DNA of 64,000 nt from Craterostigma plantagineum. Taxonomy: Eukaryota > Streptophyta > Magnoliopsida > Lamiales > Linderniaceae. Within the stretch, counting starts at the first letter, position 1. Every line of letters begins with the position of its first letter. Shown here one piece after another: positions 10,946 through 23,400 of the stretch. The notes beneath the pieces were generated by a model that did no database searches, was not told the DNA's origin, and saw only the letters and a program-made list of their open reading frames with translations. The stretch lies in assembly GCA_027422505.1 (NCBI GenBank), contig JAPQWV010000005.1:9801501-9865500 (forward strand), in the 5' to 3' direction. The translations under genes were made by a program, and so were the position numbers.

Positions 10946-13900
10946 TTAGGCGACTTTAGTAACCTTATTTAGCCCGATGGCTCCTAATCGATTACGGATG
11001 TCGCAGAATCTTGCTTCATTACGGGCTTCGTGAAGATATGAGCAAGCTCATCATTCATCGGTTGTGGAGAGGGCGACAGCATTTTGCTTTCTACTAGACC
11101 AAGTTACCAGGGAATTTCCAAGTAACTGGCAAGTTCCACTAGTACTTTTCCTATCTTCCATATAGTCGGCATAGTCGGCATCGGAATATCCCATTAATGG
11201 GAATTCATCCGTATAAGAATAACCACAGACCAATATTAACAGTACCCTTGATATATCTAAGTATACGCTTGACTGCTGTCAAGTGAGATTCTCTAGGGTC
11301 AGATTGATATCTCGAACACATACCAACAGCAAACATAATATCAGGGAAGTAAAGAAGGCTTCCGATCATACCTCGATATTGTGTTTGATCAACTGGTGTA
11401 CCTGATTCGTCACTCTCTATTTTGGTGGTCTGATTCATAGGGGTGGAAATTGTTTTGGAATCACTCATCCGAATTTTGTCAGCAATTACTTGTATTTCGT
11501 CTAGGATACGAAGGTTTCATTGTCAAGTTGCTTTATTTGCAACCCGAAGAAGTAGTTTAGCTCACCCATTAGGCTCATCTCGAATTCCTTCTGCATAGAC
11601 TTTGAGAATTCCTCGTAAAGAATGATATTAACACTTCCAAAATGATATCATCAACGTAGATTTGGACCAGTAACATGTGATCACCTTCACACTTAATAAA
11701 CGGTTTGTTATCAATAGTTCCTGTCGAAAATTCCATGTCAATCAGAAACTTACTTAACCTTTCATACATGCCCTAGGAGCCTGCTTTAAACCATATAATG
11801 CCTTATTTAGTTTAAAAACATGATTTGGAAATCCTTCTCTAACGAAACCTGGAGGTTGTTTTACATAAACTTCCTCATTAATAAAATCATTTAAAAATGC
11901 ACTGTTTACGTCCATTTGAAAAAGCTTAAAAGCGTTTAAAACATGCATATGCAAGTAAGACATGTATGGATTCTAGTCTAGCTACCGAAGTAAAAGTTTC
12001 ATCGAAATCAATACCTTCCTCCTGGGAATAACCTTTTGCAACTAACTCGCTTTGTTTCTGGTGATATTACCGTATTCATCGAGTTTGTTGCGGAAGACCC
12101 ATTCTGTTCCTATGACGGAATTTTTGTCTGGTCTCTTTACAAGTATCCACACTTGGCTCTTTTCGAACTGTGATAATTCGTCCTCCATGGCAGAGACCCA
12201 TGATATATCATCTAGAGCTTCATGGACCATTTTTGGTTCCATCATTGAAAACAGTAGATCGTGAGATTCCTCCGTGCAGTTGCTCGAGTTTTCATTCCAG
12301 ATCCTATCACTTGATCTGTTGGATGACTGGAAGCCTGCTTGAATTTTCTGCCCTGTTGTTCATCAGCTTCTGGTTCCAGTGTATCAGTGTTTTCCTCTTT
12401 CGGAATATCTTCTTTTCTTTCTTCAGTACCCTGTAATCTTGCAAAAGGCAAATCTGTACCTTCCTCAGCAGTAGCATCTTCGTTAGGTATCTCATCGGAA
12501 GTAACATGTATAGATTTCTGAATTATAAACAAGATAGAACTTAGAATAAAGATTGTAACCAAAGAATATCCCTTCATCAACCTTGGAGTCAAATTTTCCT
12601 CTTTTATATCTATCATTCAAAATAAAGACTTACAACCAAACACATGGAAATATCCTATATTTGGAGTTCTACCATACCATATTTCATAAGAGGTTTTCTT
12701 CAATAACAGTCTAAGGAAAATAGGAGTAGACATATAACAAGTTGTACTAACAGCTTTTGCCCAGAACTGTTTAGGAATATCATACTCATGTAACAATGAT
12801 CTAGCCATTTCCTGTAACACTCTATTTTTCCGCTCAACTATGCTGTTCTGTTGGGGTGTTATGGGAGCAGAGAAAATTATGACTATATCCAAATTGATCG
12901 CAGAATGATGCAAATAACTTACTATCAAATTCTAGTTCGTTATCACTACGTATCCTACATAAGTTCATTTTGTTTTCATTTTCAAGTCTCTTTACTAGCG
13001 ATGCAAAGTTATCTAATGCCTCATTTTTATGTGCAAGGAATATCACCTATTAGTACCTAGAATAGTCAACAAATGCATATCTTTTACCTCGTAGAGACAT
13101 TGTCTGAACAGGACCAAAAAGGTCGAGATGGAGTAGTTCCAGAGGTCTGGATGTGGATATCACATGCTTTATCTTAAAGGACGTCTTGGTCTGTTTACCC
13201 ATTTGGCATGCCCTGCACGTTCTGTCCTTGATGTATTTCAAATCAGGAACACCTCGTACCAGTTTGTTGCTGGTAATGTAAGACAGTAGTTCCATATTAG
13301 CATGTCCTAAGCGTCTGCGCCATAACCAAGTGGTACCTTCGTAACTGCTAAACACTTGACATTCTAGTCAGTTATATCATCAAGAATAATGCACTAGATA
13401 TTTCTATCCCTAGATGCACTAAATATAATCTTATTATCATTTCTAACAACACAGTTATCATTTTCAAAGGTTACCGAATAACCTTTATCGCATAATTTAC
13501 TAATGCTAATTAGGTTATGTTCTAAATTCTTAACTAACCATACGTCATCTATAGTAGTATGTAAAGTGTTACCGACAGTTCCAACTCCAACAATTTAGCT
13601 TTGTGTTGTCGGCGTATGAGACATATCCTCCGTCATACGCTTTCACCGACACAAACTTACTGATATCACCGGCCATATGGTGGGAACACCCACTGTCGAG
13701 ATACCACTTGTTTTTCTTGCTGGATTTTCTTCTTTGTACCTGCATGAATCAGTTCTTTCCTGAGGTGCCCAACGTTGATTGGGTCCTAAAAGGTTAGTAG
13801 CAAAGTAACTCCTATTAGCACGTGATGTATCATGTGTCACAGACTGTGATCTCTCAAACACAGGTTGACAGTATTAGAAATATGGTTATCAGGGAACTTC

Positions 13901-13949
13901 TTTGGCCTCCAGACATACCTAGACTTATCAGTTCTTTTTAAAAAACAAT
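10946..13949 (-). pseudogene. Copia-1 pol (protease, integrase, RT, RNase H), degenerate
   Basis: In - strand order there are a protease motif LDSGC (about 13688-13700), a pre-integrase zinc region (RRLGHANMELL ... CRACQMGK), an integrase catalytic segment (LHLDLFGP), NSIVERKNRVLQEM (about 12830), an RT start (VIGTEWVFRNK), [10 protein letters not shown], the RT active site QIYVDDIIL (about 11660) and RNase H (GYSDADYADY). The element ends with FCDIRNRLGAIGLNK and a stop at 10946-10948. There are many frameshifts and stops. RNase H has an internal deletion: the frame jumps from ALSTTDE near 11051 straight to the C-terminal tail. The 5' side is cut by the Copia-2 LTR at 13950. This is clearly dead; it belongs to the Copia superfamily with a Sirevirus-like downstream layout. 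Confidence 0.85.
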
Positions 13950-14257
13950 TGTTAGAATAATGACTGTAATTCCAGATTATCATAGAACACTTTGATAAAG
14001 ATTAAACCTTTGTTGAATACTTGAATAGTGTTTGGAGGCTTTAGAAAGTTTGCATACGTAAAGTAATTAAGTAAATGGAAACTCAAATTAGAATAAGGTT
14101 AGGGTTTAGGGTTTTGGAAAGGTATTAAGCCTATTGGGCCCTAACAACCCATTACAACTACAACCCAAATGTTTAAGAATCAAACACATTAAATACAATA
14201 TAAAGAAATAAATAACTTGGAATAAATATTTAGGACACTTCTAAAATATTCCTAACA
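13950..14257 (-). repeat. 3' LTR of Copia-2
   Basis: This LTR is 308 bp. On the - strand it starts TGTTAGGAATATTTTAGAAG after a polypurine tract (TATGGGGAGAA, 14258-14268) and ends ATTCTAACA. Its start resembles that of element D (TGTTAGGAAATATTTT). The left flank acaat (13945-13949) is the expected target duplication. Confidence 0.8.
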
Positions 14258-14305
14258 TTCTCCCCATAAGTGTCCAAATTACAAGTAAGCCTATTTTCTA
14301 AGTCT

Positions 14306-17300
14306 TTATTTCTTCTTCTTTTTCTTCGAGCGAGGAGGAGGCGGAGGTTCCGTATGAGCTAAGTATGTCTTCCTGAATCCTAGGGCGTGCTCGAGCTGTC
14401 TGATGTCACTTCTGAGAACAATTCGATCTAGGATAACTTGGATGAACTTATCCAGAATAGATTGTTCTGGTTGTTCTGTGTCTTTAAGTATTGTATCGTC
14501 AGGAATCAGCTCCTCTCTTAGCCTAAGTTGTTTTAGGATTATCTGCATTGTTCCATCAGAGAACTTGGCAGCTTCTGATAATAAGAATGCATGCATCTGA
14601 TTTTTCGTTCGTTGTATGTATGTGATCGCAGGTTGTAGTTCAAGGAAGATGTAACCTTCGCCGAATTGATCAAGTTCCTTGTACCTATTATCAGACTGTG
14701 TTAAGTTTACTTTGCTCATATTGCTTTCCAAGGCCATTTGAAGGTCATGTGAAGCGTAGAACTTGATCTGCCTCGGTGATAGCTCTGTATCATTCCCGTC
14801 TTTCACGAGTGTCGATGATGAATTTGTTGCGATACAAGTTGTACAGCTTGTTCAGTTTGCCCAATGGAAAGAAAGGAAGATCGGCTTTTGTAAATCTATC
14901 GATAGACCTGTCGTACCTCTCGATCACATAGACAAGGCCTACGTATCTTCCCATCCCACACCCTACGTTTTGGATGTCGCAGATGGCCTTTTGAGCTCTG
15001 AGGTGTTTTTTGTATTGTTCTATCGTCATTCCACCTCTTCCTAAGCTTTCCCAGAGCATGATCTGATGGCGAAGACCCTTGGGCGTTCCTCTTAGGTGCT
15101 CAAGACCTCGAAGATTTAGCTTGTTGATCGCTTTTATTTCTTCCTCCTTCCACCAGATCCTTGGAAAATAGTCCGCAAGGGAAGTTACCTTGATCTTCGC
15201 ATTTCTCCAACGAGTTTCTATAACTCCTAACCCGGCGTCGGTCTCTCGGGCACTTGATGTCGAAGGAGGTCTGGAAGTTCTGGGAGGTCTGCTCCAGGAT
15301 TTTCTCCTTGCTCCTCTTCTTCTCACTCGATGCAAACGAAGTCTGACGTCGCCGCTCTCAAAATATTTCTGACATTTACAATCCTCTGGCGGGATTCTTC
15401 TTCTGTATCTGTTCTCGTCAGCCATTCCTCTTCTAGTATGTATTTGTCAATGTAGACTTGAGGATCTTTGGGACGAGGGGTTGTGGTTGTTTGGACTGGT
15501 TGGGTGGAGGTCCTCGAAGGAACAGACTTTGCTTCGCCAAGGAAAGTTGTCTGGTTCGGCCTTGGCATAGCTTGTCTACCTCTTGAGGACCTTGGTGGTG
15601 GTGGTGGATTGGATGATCGAGATCCAGCAATCTGAATTCCTCATCCTCGTACTCGTACACGGCTACCTGCTGCTGTGGTTCTTTGTCTCTTCTCCCCCTC
15701 AGGACGATCCTGGTCGTCAGGATCGTCATTACGATGCTTCTGACTGGGGCCTTCTTGACGGTAGGTAGTCGGGTCAGGTATAACTCCACCCGCAATCAGC
15801 TTTCGATACAATTCTTCTTCTTATGGAGTTCGCTGATTGTTGAGTTCAAGAAGGCGATAGATTCCGAGGTCGAAGAGTTGGAGTAAAGGCATGTGGTATG
15901 GATTGGGTTGACTGGATGCTCGTGGTGGTAAAGAGAGGATGCACGGTTGCAACGACGGTTGTTCCACCAAGGGTACCTTCCCTTTTGTTGAGGCGGTTTG
16001 GATGGCATCCCTAATGAGTCCTCGAACCCGTGGTAGGGTGACGGTTTCAAGGAACTCAAACAGGCGATTTTCCAGGTAGGCCGTCGTTACACCTGTAGAA
16101 GTTGTAGAAGATGCTCCGGCGCCACTAGGGTTAGCCGTTACCACTCGTTCAGAACTAGGTTCTGTACGGTGGCCCTCGTCAACCGAAATCTATCGAACTT
16201 CAGTATCCTTGGGTCTTCCGACCTCTCCTTGCGACGCATCTCGAGGAGATGGCGGGTCGTTATGGCCTCATCACGAGGACGGGCTTGTGTGGAGCTTTCA
16301 CCGGAGCCACTTCCCATTGGCACACGTACAGGACTAGGTCCTATATGGTGGCTCTCAGCGGATGAGTTGCTGAAGTCATCATCTGTGAGACTTCCGTCCA
16401 ATCCTTGAAGGGCTTCAATTATAGGCGCTTCTATGGACGTTGAGACCTGTATGACAGGCTGAGACTTGGAATGTGTCGTGGGAATGAAGATATCTTTGAG
16501 TGGTTCTGACACAGGAGCCGAGGAGTCGGTGATTTGAGGGGGTTCTGTGGATTTTTAGACACTTTGGGAGGAAAGCGAATGGTCTAGTTCGGGTTGTGTT
16601 TGCACCGTTGGGTTTCTTTCGGTGTCTTCTATCCTAGGGGGTGACCCGGCTATTTGTGACTGAGAGGCTTCAGTCGTTGTTGCCTCGGGGAGGGTTATTT
16701 GTGGTTGCTCAAGGATGGTTTGTTGAGGGGTCAGTTGGGGTTGTTGAGGTGCTATATGTGGTTCTGAGGGTTCTCTCAGGCCCTCACTTTCTCTCTCTCT
16801 CTCTCGCTCACTCTCACTAACCCCTGGGTTAGACTCTGGTGGGTTTTCCTGAGTCGTGGGGTTAAATACATTGTATTTTTGGCAGTATGTTTCGACTTCG
16901 TCTGGGCTGGCCAAGCTAATAAGTCGCGCGGAATCGGCATGGCTGTGCGCGAGTACTTCTCGTCTGTCTTCCCTTTTTGAAGATATCTTAGCTTCGGTGG
17001 GGTGAAGTTCTCCTCTGCAGGTCGTCTTGGTATCTCCGGCTTCGTTGTCATGAAGTTTTGAACCATCAACAAGAACCATCGGAGATAGGGCAAGTTCTGT
17101 GGCTTTTTCGAGTTCGTTCGCTGGTGCAGTTGATCGTCTAGGTCCGATGTGATGAGCTTGGCATAGTCGTAATTTTTTCTGAACACAATCCCATGGAAGA
17201 TGTGAAGAATTGTTAGGTTACATCTGTCCCAGCCTGAGTGCTTTGGAGAGAAGCACTTATTGACGAATGCAAAGAGTGTTCGCCAGGGATGTGGTATCAT

Positions 17301-17345
17301 GGACTGCTGAAATGGGATATGAATTTGATTTGAGTATAGTATCAC
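14306..17345 (-). pseudogene. ORF3 of Copia-2, multiply frameshifted
   Basis: This is homologous along most of its length to the ORF3 proteins at 3-2717 and 20414-23924. Shared features include IPHPWRTLF near the start, SPKHSGWDRCN, FHGIVFRKNYDYAKL, a Pro/Gln-rich middle, VYVIERYDRS, ADLPFFPLGKLNKLYNLY and SHDLQMALESN. The frame changes at least five times (near 16900, 16140, 15800, 15430 and 14800), and there is an in-frame stop at about 16555. It ends in a lysine run and a TAA about 50 bp before the LTR, unlike the A-family copy, which ends inside the LTR. The N-terminal domain present at 23330-23924 is missing. A CT-rich run lies at about 16790-16815. It is non-functional as it stands. Confidence 0.8.
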
Positions 17346-17360
17346 ATATTCATCATGTAT

Positions 17361-17500
17361 CCTCCTAAATAAAATGCCTATCGAGAATATGAAAATTTGC
17401 TTTAAAGAAACTCCCCCTAAATTAAATGCCTATCGAGAACCTGAAAATTTGTTAACTCACTTACTCCCCCTCGATGCATGGATATAACATTTCTCCCCCT
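17361..17500 (-). promoter_or_regulatory. Four polypurine-like tracts between Copia-2 pol and ORF3
   Basis: On the + strand, cctcctaaat (17361), ctccccctaa (17411), ctccccc (17464) and ctccccct (17493) are polypurine on the coding strand. The first two sit in a diverged direct repeat of about 50 bp (shared atgcctatcgagaa). The last two share ccccctcgatg. They resemble the Sirevirus tract cluster but lie upstream of ORF3. The stretch 17500-17687 holds only untranslated sequence. Confidence 0.55.
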
Positions 17501-17687
17501 CGATGTAGTGGCATCAGCAGTGGCTCTACATCAACTTTGAAAATAAAAAAATTTATAAGTAATTTAAACGCAAAACCTAGAACAGAAAAAAGAAAATTGT
17601 TAACTAACTACCAAACACGCACTGAATCAAAAGTTTAAAGGCAGAGCAGATAGACAAGTAATGAACCGTAGTGAGGCATAATCGAAA

Positions 17688-20066
17688 TTAGAGATTGAGA
17701 TTCAACATCCCCTGCTTTGCAATTAAGAATTGGAATCGTTTCTCGTCCAATGCCTTTGTAAACAAATCAGCTAGTTGAATCTCTGTATTTACAAAGTACA
17801 TTTCTACTTGGTCCTTTTATGAAATGATATCTTAGGTCTATGTGCTTAGTGCACGAATGGTGAACAAGATTGCACGTAATTGATATGGCACTTTTGGAAT
17901 CACAATAAATAGGAATTTATTTAAATCGAACCCGTCGTCTCGTAGTTGGGTTCTTATCCACAAAATGTTTGAGCAACAACTTGCAGCAGCTACATACTCT
18001 GCTTCTGCTGTAGAAGTTGACACACAGTTTTGTTTCTTAGAAGCCCAACATACGAGTTTGTCTCCAAGGAACTGGATGTTGCCTGAGGTGCTTTTCCTGT
18101 CCAATCTGCAGCCTGCAAAATCTGCATCAGAATACCCTATTAGTTTCATACCTGAGTTCTTAGATACCAAAGCCCGAGGTTTGGTGTGCCTTTTAGATAC
18201 TTTAAAATTCTTTCAACAGCGTGAAGATGTGATTCCTTGGGATTTCATCAAAGTGCTTGATCTGCAGTCCAAGGAAGAAAGACATTTCTCCCATCATACT
18301 CATTTCAAACTGGAGTTCTTAGGATACCAAAGCCCAAGGTCTGGTGTGCCTTTTAGATACTTTAAAATTGTCTCGACAGCGTGAAGATGTGATTCCTTGG
18401 GATTTCATCAAAGTGCTTGATCTGCAATCCAAGGAAGAAAGACATTTCTCCCATCATACTCATTTCAAACTGGGATTTTATCAAACTACTGAATTCAACA
18501 CAGAGTTTCGGGTTGGTAGAGCCGAAAATTATGTCATCCACGTAGATCTGCACAAGCATAATATCCGAACCATCTTTTTTGAGGAATAGTGTGGTATCAG
18601 TTTTCCCTTTAGTGAAGCCTGAGTTGATAAGGAAGTTGGATAAAACCCCGTACCAAGCCGTTGGAGCTTGTTTTAGCCCATATAGCGCCTTGTCGAGTTT
18701 GTATACGAAGTCCGGATGTTCTGTATTGAGAAATCCGTCTGGCTGTGAGACATACACTTCTTCCCTCAAATTCCATTTAAGAAGGCAGTCTTTACGTCCA
18801 TTTGATAGAAAGTAAAGTCTTTGTAGGCTACATATGCTACAAACAATCGGATCGCTTCAATTCTTGCTACAGGGTCAAAAGTCTCATCGTAGTCGGTTCC
18901 TTCTTGCTGATTGTACCCTTTAGCTACAAGCCTAGCCTTGTTACGGATTACCACACCATCCTCGTCTTTTTTGTTCTTAAATACCCATTTTGTTCCGATC
19001 ACTGTCTTGCCTTTTGGACGAGGAACTAAGTTCCAGACCTTGAGACGTTCGAATTGATTAATGTCCTCTTGCATAACAACTATGCAGTTCGGGTCACGTA
19101 GTGCGTGGATTGCTCTGGTAGGTTCTGTTTGGCTGAAGAAACAAGTAAAATTACACTCGTTTGATATCGAACCTCTAGTCTTTACTCCTTCAGTGGGATC
19201 TCCTATTATTTGATCTGTAGGATGACTCGAATCCATTTCTTTTCGTGAGGTAGTGTAGTTTCATCCATTTCTGTGCTGCAGGGATCGAGTGATCAATGTT
19301 TGAGTGTGGAACTGTTTGTTCAGGAATAGGTTCGGATTCAGAAGTTGATGTATAGGACTGGGTTCTATAATAGGAAAGGAATCATCAGTTGTCCTGTTTT
19401 GGTATGAGGAGAAGTACATTTGTTCAAAGAGTTGATCCAGATCCATTTCCTCTTGAGCTTGTTGACTGAAACATGTTGGGTTGCAGTGTCTTGAGTCGCC
19501 AGCTGCATGTTGTGGGTTTTGCCCCAACATTTCCTTGTTTAATCCTGGTTCTGAACGGGTGTGCTCAGAAACGCCACTTGAGGACTCTCCTAATTCCATA
19601 CGTGATTGAGTAGAACCTGGTGTTGTTGGTCCGAGTCCTAAGCTGCTTTGTCCAGAATTAATTTCTTGACCCTCATTGAAAGTGACATTTACACTTTCAA
19701 CGATCATTCTCCTTTCACGAAGATATACCCTATACGCTTAGATTGCGCAGAGTAGCCCACAAAAATTCCTTCAGTAGCCTTTGGATCTAACTTAGATTTG
19801 TCTTCTCGGTCGTTGGCGACGAAGCATTTACATGCAAAAATCCTCAAGTGGGCAATGTTGGGTAATCTTTCGTTTATTAGTTCATAAAGGCGTCTTTCCA
19901 AATCTTAGATGAATGTTTGTCCGATTCTAAGTATAGCAAGCAGTGTTCATTGCTTCTGCCAAAGAAAATGAGGTAGTGATGATTGTATGAGCATGGTCCA
20001 GGCAGCTTCTACAAGCGTTCGATTTCGCCTTTCTACGACTCCATCCTGTTGAGCCGTGTGGACAAC
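17688..20066 (-). pseudogene. Copia-2 pol fragment: integrase C-terminus, RT, RNase H
   Basis: The fragment opens inside integrase at the third catalytic residue region (DGVVERRNRTL, next to 20066). It continues through the integrase C-terminal part (LPNIAHLRIFACKCFVAND, about 19850) and a Ser/Gln-rich linker. RT follows ([25 protein letters not shown], active site [14 protein letters not shown] near 18545), then RNase H (LIGYSDADFAGCRLDRKSTSG, STAEAEYVAAASCC, about 18000-18140). It ends at a stop at 17688-17690. The RT-RNase H connection carries a deletion and a 160-bp tandem duplication (18154-18472), and a frameshift follows RNase H near 17850. The upstream half is cut by the Copia-3 LTR at 20067 and is predicted right of the window. 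Confidence 0.85.
18154..18472. repeat. 160-bp direct tandem duplication in Copia-2 pol
   Basis: The segments 18154-18312 and 18313-18472 are nearly identical (shared gagttctta..gataccaaagccc start and catttcaaact end). The unit is not a multiple of three, so it shifts the frame. It spans the connection region after a deletion that already joined RT to the RNase H side. Confidence 0.85.
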
Positions 20067-20418
20067 TGTTAGGTCCTACGATTAACAACTCTATGATCCT
20101 AGGCATGAATTCTAAGTAATACGATGATAATGATTGACATTAAGATTCGATCGAAAAACTCAAATGAAGAACAAGAGAGAGAATTCGAGTAGAGTGAGAA
20201 AGTTACTATTGTTTCTCTCTCTAGAAATTGAATTGCAAGCCTTTCGGATCAATTTCCAAAACTTTCTCTATTGATTGCGATTGTTTACAAAGTATTTATA
20301 CCAAACACACTTGGTATAAATATCTAACTAGTCCTAATCTAAGGACAAATATAAGAAAAGCCCCTAAATACAAGGACATCTAATAAAATCAAAGCACAAT
20401 TAGAATTGATCTTCTACA
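20067..20418 (-). repeat. 3' LTR of Copia-3 (same family as element A)
   Basis: This LTR is 352 bp. On the - strand it starts TGTAGAAGATC after the polypurine tract (AAAGGGGGAGAA, 20419-20430) and ends GGACCTAACA. It is homologous to 2713-3063 in the opposite orientation. It has perfect 11-bp inverted-repeat arms, ATTTATACCAA (20294-20304) and TTGGTATAAAT (20311-20321), around the TATA box. Confidence 0.88.
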
Positions 20419-23400
20419 TTCTCCCCCTTTGTGCTTGATTGCTTGTCTGCCCTAGTTGTCCTCGTCGGGCGAAGAATGACCTGCGCAAGCTCAGGGCGTA
20501 CTCAAAGTTCCTGAGTGTGTTCCTCAGCTCCAGTCGCTCCTCGATATCTTCTAGTAGTTCCATTAGGAGCGGCTGTACTCTCACGAACCTGTGGATCCTC
20601 AGCATCGTATCTCGATTGATTTCTTCCAACCTCTGCTCGATGTTTTTCCTGACGACCTTGAGCGTCCCATCGCAAAACTTATGAATCTCAGTCTTCAGCA
20701 TCAACCTGTTCTTCTTAGCTATTGGATTGTGATAGGTGATGCCTAGGACTGAGCTGATGTGCACGTGATTGTTGGGAAGCCCTTCGGTCTCAGGTCCTTT
20801 GTTGAGCGGAGCGGTCATGTTAACCTTCTTCATGTTGCTCTCCAGAACCATCTGAAGGTCGTGTGTGGCGAAGTACTTGACTTGGCGCATCATGAACCGG
20901 TAGAGTCCCTCGAGTCCTTCTTTCTTGATGAAGCCTTGAGGACCTTTGTACTTTTCAACGTACAGCTGATAGAGATGGTATACCTCATCAGCAGGGATGT
21001 ACGGTAGGTCGCTCTCGCTTAGATCTTCTCGAGTTCTATCCACTCGCTCGATGGTGTAGTGAGGTGTTGGAAGTCCTCCTTTTGCACAGTATACGCTGAG
21101 TAGTTGGCATATTGGGGAGAGACTCTTATAGTGGCTCTTGACTTGTTCTTTAGTCATCCCCAACCTTACATCAGGTCCAAGTTTGGTCAGCATCCAGAGG
21201 TAGGTCATCCTCTTCTGCTGATCCCAGTGAGAGATCCCTCTCAGCTCGAACTCGTTCGACTTCTTAACTCTCTCCGGTGACTTCCAAATGTTTTCACAAA
21301 CTTCTTCAAGGAAGGGGATGGATGTTTTTCCACGGCGTGTCGATCCAAACGGTCCCTGGCGTTAGTCTTGTGGGGGAAGCCGCTCGTTGCGCGATCAACT
21401 CTGGTAGCCTTGGGATTTCTTGTTAGTAGTCTTCACCTTCCTGAAGCTCGTTGTCTTCTATGATCACGAGGTCTATGGAGGCTTGTTGTAGGAAATTTCG
21501 AACGTCCTGAAGCCGTTGTCTTTGATGCTCCTCGGGCATGGAGTGGGTCATCCACTGTCCTTCGAAGATGTATTTGTCCAGAGCCTCGTGTGGATTGACG
21601 CCATGTCATGAGGGGCCCGGTTGGTCTGGAGCGACCGAGGGAGTAGCTTGAGTAGCTGCTAGGGCTATATGAGCATCGCGGCACTTGCTTCTTCTTTCGG
21701 AAGCAAGGGGTTTGTAAAGGTCGGTGGGGTGGATGGGGTCGACGGAGGCGTTCTGATGGTGGGTTGGTAGAATGGGCTTAGAGATTGTGTGCGGCTCGTG
21801 GTGGTGGTGGTTTGTGTAGTGGGTTGTGAGGTTTCTCCGGCTCCAGTTCTTCTCTGCACAAATCCCGAGCCTTGGCCTTGTTCTTGACCACTCGTAGATG
21901 TCTGTGGCCTCTTCTCGCCTTCATGAGGGTCCTGATTGTCAGGATCGTCATGTCTGCGTCTTGAGTGGGAGCTTTGGCCTCGGCAAGTTGCAGTAGGTGG
22001 CTCAGGATGATCCACTAATCACCTATAAAGAGACTCTTCTTGAGGCGACCGGATGGAGAGGCCGATCAGGTGGGCGAGTAGGATGTCGTGGAGCTCGGTT
22101 ATGGGTATGGTGTATGGGTTGCTGAGGATGGATGAAGTGGTTAAAGGGTCGGTGGGTGTGGGTTGTGGAGATGTGAGGTTGGTTTGTGACGAAGGGCCTT
22201 CAGAGACAGGTGCTTTCCCGGTGTCTCTGCGGGATGTCTCTATGGCAGTAAGAACCCTCTCCATTAATTTGTCTTCAAGCGATTGAATAGCAGCGGAGAG
22301 AGCGGCTTGGAATTGCTCGTTCGTCACAAACGGTGTGTAAGCCTCCGTCGAAGATGTACCAGGTCGACTGATGTCGCCTGTTGACAACCCATGAGCAGGC
22401 ACCGGCTCCTCAGGTTGGCTCACAGTCACTTGAGGTTGTGACTGTATGAGACTTCCACCCAATCCTCGAGTCGAATCTTGAAGATTCTCCTCTATGGGTG
22501 TTACGACAGGCTCGGGTTGGGCCTGCGAACCAGACACCGGTAAATTTGGTTGCAGCTCAAGATTGAGTGAAGAAGTGCTGGCAACACTTGAAGTAGTGAT
22601 CAGCACGGTATCTGGTGCGGTGGTGACGGCGGGGAAGAGGGACTCTATCGGGATACTCAATCGTCTGGGAGTCCGTCTTATGAGTCTGAGCTCCTCATCG
22701 GACTCTGTATCAGATGAGGTGGCCGTGTGAGGACAAGGTTTGTGCTCCACGTCCTCACGAGCCTGGTCCGTCACCAGTGAAAGTGAGCTGTGCCCCATTT
22801 CAGTCTCGAGCTGTGCTTCTTGTAGAGGAGCCTCCTCGATAGGCTCTTCAAGCACGCCAACATATACAGCACTTCCACTTGGAGCGTTTCTGTTGGAGCC
22901 TCTTGTTCCAACTCGACAGCCACAGCATCGATCAGCGTGGCATCTAAGTCCGGCATTGGCTCCTCGTGAGTTGGAGGCTCCAGCTCTAGTTCCTGAGCGA
23001 CTTCATCAATCATCATGTCCTCAAGACTAGGCTGTTGTTGCTGATGTGGAGGGCTAACTCCAAAATCTATCGGGGGCCCTCGAATCATCTCCTCGGTGAG
23101 GTGATTCTCCCGGCAGTACATACGGTATACGTCTCCTCTGGGGTCAGCGAGACGTAGAAGCTCAAAAGGAATCGGCATCGACGGTTGGTCCAAGTCCGTG
23201 AGCTGTGGATTGTGAAAGAATTTAAGCCTGGGTGGTTGATAATTTCCTCCAGGAGGTAGACGAGGGATGGACTCGTGCAACTCCATGAGTTCCCTGATGA
23301 TCACATTAAACCACCGAGCGTAGGGCACGTTCTTGCAAGATCATTCCAGATCAGCTGCGTGAAATCATAATTCCTGGAGAATGCGATTCCGTGGAAAATC

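Larger units (their letters stand above)
6894..13949 (-). mobile_element. Copia-1, Sirevirus-like element, 3' half
   Basis: On the - strand the order is degenerate pol (13949 to 10946), an extra ORF (10378 to 8954), several polypurine tracts (8780 to 8116) and a 3' LTR (8115 downward). An extra ORF after pol together with multiple polypurine tracts before the LTR is the known Sirevirus layout. The upstream half is cut off at 13949, where the Copia-2 LTR begins; the left end is cut by Gypsy element T at 6893. The rest of its 5' half is predicted right of the window. Confidence 0.75.
13950..20066 (-). mobile_element. Copia-2, 3' half (pol, ORF3, LTR) inserted in Copia-1
   Basis: On the - strand the order is pol (20066 to 17688), polypurine-like tracts, ORF3 (17345 to 14306), a polypurine tract and an LTR (14257 to 13950). 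No LTR lies between pol and ORF3 and both read the same way, so I treat them as one element. ORF3 lacks its N-terminal domain, which leaves open a deletion or a fusion of two elements near 17345-17400. It interrupts Copia-1 upstream of its protease. It is itself interrupted in its integrase by the Copia-3 LTR at 20067. Confidence 0.65.
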
